A DNA stretch of 64,000 nucleotides from Sphingobium sp. MI1205 (GTDB lineage Bacteria; Pseudomonadota; Alphaproteobacteria; Sphingomonadales; Sphingomonadaceae). The notes under the pieces are model-generated. The model made no database searches. It was not told the origin of the DNA and saw nothing but the letters and a program-made list of their open reading frames with translations. The DNA lies in assembly GCF_001563285.1 (NCBI RefSeq), contig NZ_CP005188.1, positions 2,857,501 to 2,921,500 of the forward strand, given 5' to 3'. How positions within the stretch are numbered: the first letter of the stretch is position 1; each line of letters opens with the position of its first letter. This document shows positions 63,026-64,000 of the stretch, in pieces. The translations under genes were made by a program, and so were the position numbers.

Positions 63026-64000
63026 TCAGGAGGATACGTTGTCCGCGATATCTTCCGCAAGCCGATCGAGTTCAGCAGGCAGTTCCTTCTTGCTGATCAA
63101 CGCGTAGGCCAGATCCCCTTCCTGCCAGTAGGCGACTGTCTTTCCCGCCCGAGTGAGCACCGCAGGCTGCACCGGGGCTACATGATCGTCACGGACTGCA
63201 AACAGCGAGATCGGCCGGCTAATGCCATTGGTGATGGTCATTTGCATGCTCGGGCCGCTGTCGGAGGGGAAAAGTTGAACCTCCGTAATGTGCCAACCCC
63301 GGGGCAGGATGGGCAAAGCGATGCGTGCCGAAGAACCAACCTCCCCGGCGTTGTAAACGGTAGCCGGCGAGCGACGCAGCTGCGCGCGCATTTCTGCCAC
63401 ATGGTGCGACTGCAGGGCTTCCTGAATGAAGGATTCTTCTGCACGGCCGCTGTCGGCAAAAAGTCCCTTGCCGACGATGAACCAGCCGCCCGTCAGCACC
63501 AGTATCGCCGCAGCAATCCGGGAGAGATAGGTCCATCGCGGCGTAGGCGTCAGCGATGCCGGAACCGGGACAGAGGATCGAGGCCGACGAGCTGCGGGAC
63601 GTGGGGCAGGCTGTCGGACAGAGGCATTCCGGCGAAGGAATACGGCATCGAAATGGACCGCATTCTCACCAGCATTGGTCTGCACGAACCCATGGCGCTC
63701 CAAAAGACGGAACACTGCCTCCGCATCGGCACCGTAGCGGACCAGGTTGCGATCGTCGATCTCCACGACCGCGCCGCGTGTCTGCGGTAAGGCGAGGATC
63801 GGCTCCAGACCCTGCAGAGCGGCATATTCAAATCCCTCGACATCGATCTTCACCATGATCGGCCGATCCCCGATGAGCTTGAGAAGGCCAGGAAAATCAC
63901 CGATCGAAAGCGACATGATGCGCTCACCGGCTTCGATCGGTTCAGGTGCGATGGAAAAGCGTCCGGAATGCCCCTTCGTACTGCTATCGAGCAGGTCAGG
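63026..64000 (-). CDS. FkbM methyltransferase fused to TM and anti-sigma-like domain, 5' end outside window
   Basis: The frame is open to the right edge, so 324 C-terminal residues are visible. Residues 1-124 are the last part of an FkbM-type SAM methyltransferase: PIMVKIDVEGFEYAALQGLE is the family signature, then TRGAVVEIDDRNLVRYG and HFDAVFLRR. A Pro/Arg/Ala linker (125-156) leads to one transmembrane helix (about 158-178, SRIAAAILVLTGGWFIVG). The rest (about 188-324) looks like the periplasmic half of RsiW-type anti-sigma factors, with SFIQEALQSHHVAEMR, RGWHITEVQLFPSDSGPSMQ and TVAYWQEGDLAYALI. The anti-sigma resemblance is from memory of family patterns. A short FkbM domain plus anchor is unusual. 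Confidence 0.75.
   Translation of the reverse strand, partial: PDLLDSSTKGHSGRFSIAPEPIEAGERIMSLSIGDFPGLLKLIGDRPIMVKIDVEGFEYAALQGLEPILALPQTRGAVVEIDDRNLVRYGADAEAVFRLLERHGFVQTNAGENAVHFDAVFLRRNASVRQPAPRPAARRPRSSVPVPASLTPTPRWTYLSRIAAAILVLTGGWFIVGKGLFADSGRAEESFIQEALQSHHVAEMRAQLRRSPATVYNAGEVGSSARIALPILPRGWHITEVQLFPSDSGPSMQMTITNGISRPISLFAVRDDHVAPVQPAVLTRAGKTVAYWQEGDLAYALISKKELPAELDRLAEDIADNVSS

Noticed and set aside
1..64000. CRISPR arrays, tRNA or rRNA genes, integrases, insertion sequences, toxin-antitoxin or phage-defence islands
   Set aside because: Every intergenic gap was read; none shows spaced direct repeats, a cloverleaf or mobile-element genes, and gene content is core throughout.

Overview
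The window is ordinary GC-rich core chromosome of an alphaproteobacterium, most likely a sphingomonad (order Sphingomonadales, e.g. Sphingobium, Sphingomonas or Novosphingobium). This rests on gene content and order: the block NDUFA12-like / DUF2155 / aat; a Tim44-like protein / mltA / Smr block facing secB-murJ-trpS; and dnaA next to rpsT, followed by mutM, ubiE, ubiB, coaBC and dut. A fused ThiS-ThiG, a fatty acyl-AMP ligase and many Gly-Arg-rich antisense shadow frames fit the same group. No tRNA, rRNA, CRISPR array, insertion sequence, integrase or prophage gene was seen, so this is not a recent island.

Layout. 1-8.3 kb: a glycosyltransferase cut by the left edge, a HIT protein, a 3-oxoacid CoA-transferase pair (scoA-scoB) and thiS-thiG on the minus strand; then aroQ, accB-accC, a small membrane protein and arsC on plus; then tonB and a glycine-zipper lipoprotein on minus. 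8.4-19.6 kb: polA, manC (minus), a zinc-finger protein with a Bax-inhibitor-1 protein, cysS, a Rap1a/Tai-like protein, class II DAHP synthase, a bicupin and an orphan ParA ATPase. 19.6-26.7 kb: a GGDEF-EAL protein, the acyl-AMP ligase, recX, DUF192, NDUFA12-like, DUF2155 and aat. 26.7-34.4 kb: dnaJ-dnaK, a PCu(A)C copper chaperone coupled to an HEMTH protein, a small exported protein, LD-carboxypeptidase with a cupin, and dapE. 34.4-42.9 kb: a second GGDEF-EAL protein, Smr, mltA, the Tim44-like protein, secB, murJ, trpS and a DUF4136 lipoprotein. 43-52 kb: cyclophilin, dnaA, rpsT, mutM, ubiE, then the tightly packed ubiB-coaBC-dut-moeB-dsrE run. 52-64 kb: thrS-infC, msrA, an aspartate-family aminotransferase, the pabC-like gene and pabB, DUF983, a thioesterase, a cytochrome b561-YceI fusion, an AI-2E-family transporter, and an unusual FkbM methyltransferase cut by the right edge.

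The genes mostly serve housekeeping: fatty-acid initiation (accBC), aromatic and folate precursors (DAHP synthase, aroQ, pabB/pabC), cofactors (thiSG, coaBC, ubiE/ubiB), murein (murJ, mltA, dapE, LD-carboxypeptidase), proteostasis (dnaK/J, secB, aat), replication and repair (dnaA, polA, recX, mutM, dut) and translation (cysS, trpS, thrS, infC, rpsT). Two cyclic-di-GMP proteins add signalling.

I did not find a convincing new multi-gene system. The best leads are single-gene oddities: an FkbM methyltransferase joined in frame to a transmembrane segment and an anti-sigma-like periplasmic domain (right edge); infC apparently starting at AUA; a 214-bp tail-to-tail overlap of DUF2155 and aat; a copper chaperone translationally coupled to an HEMTH-motif protein; and a family of five dispersed palindromic repeats plus one MITE-like element. 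Product names come from motif recognition only; no database search was possible.
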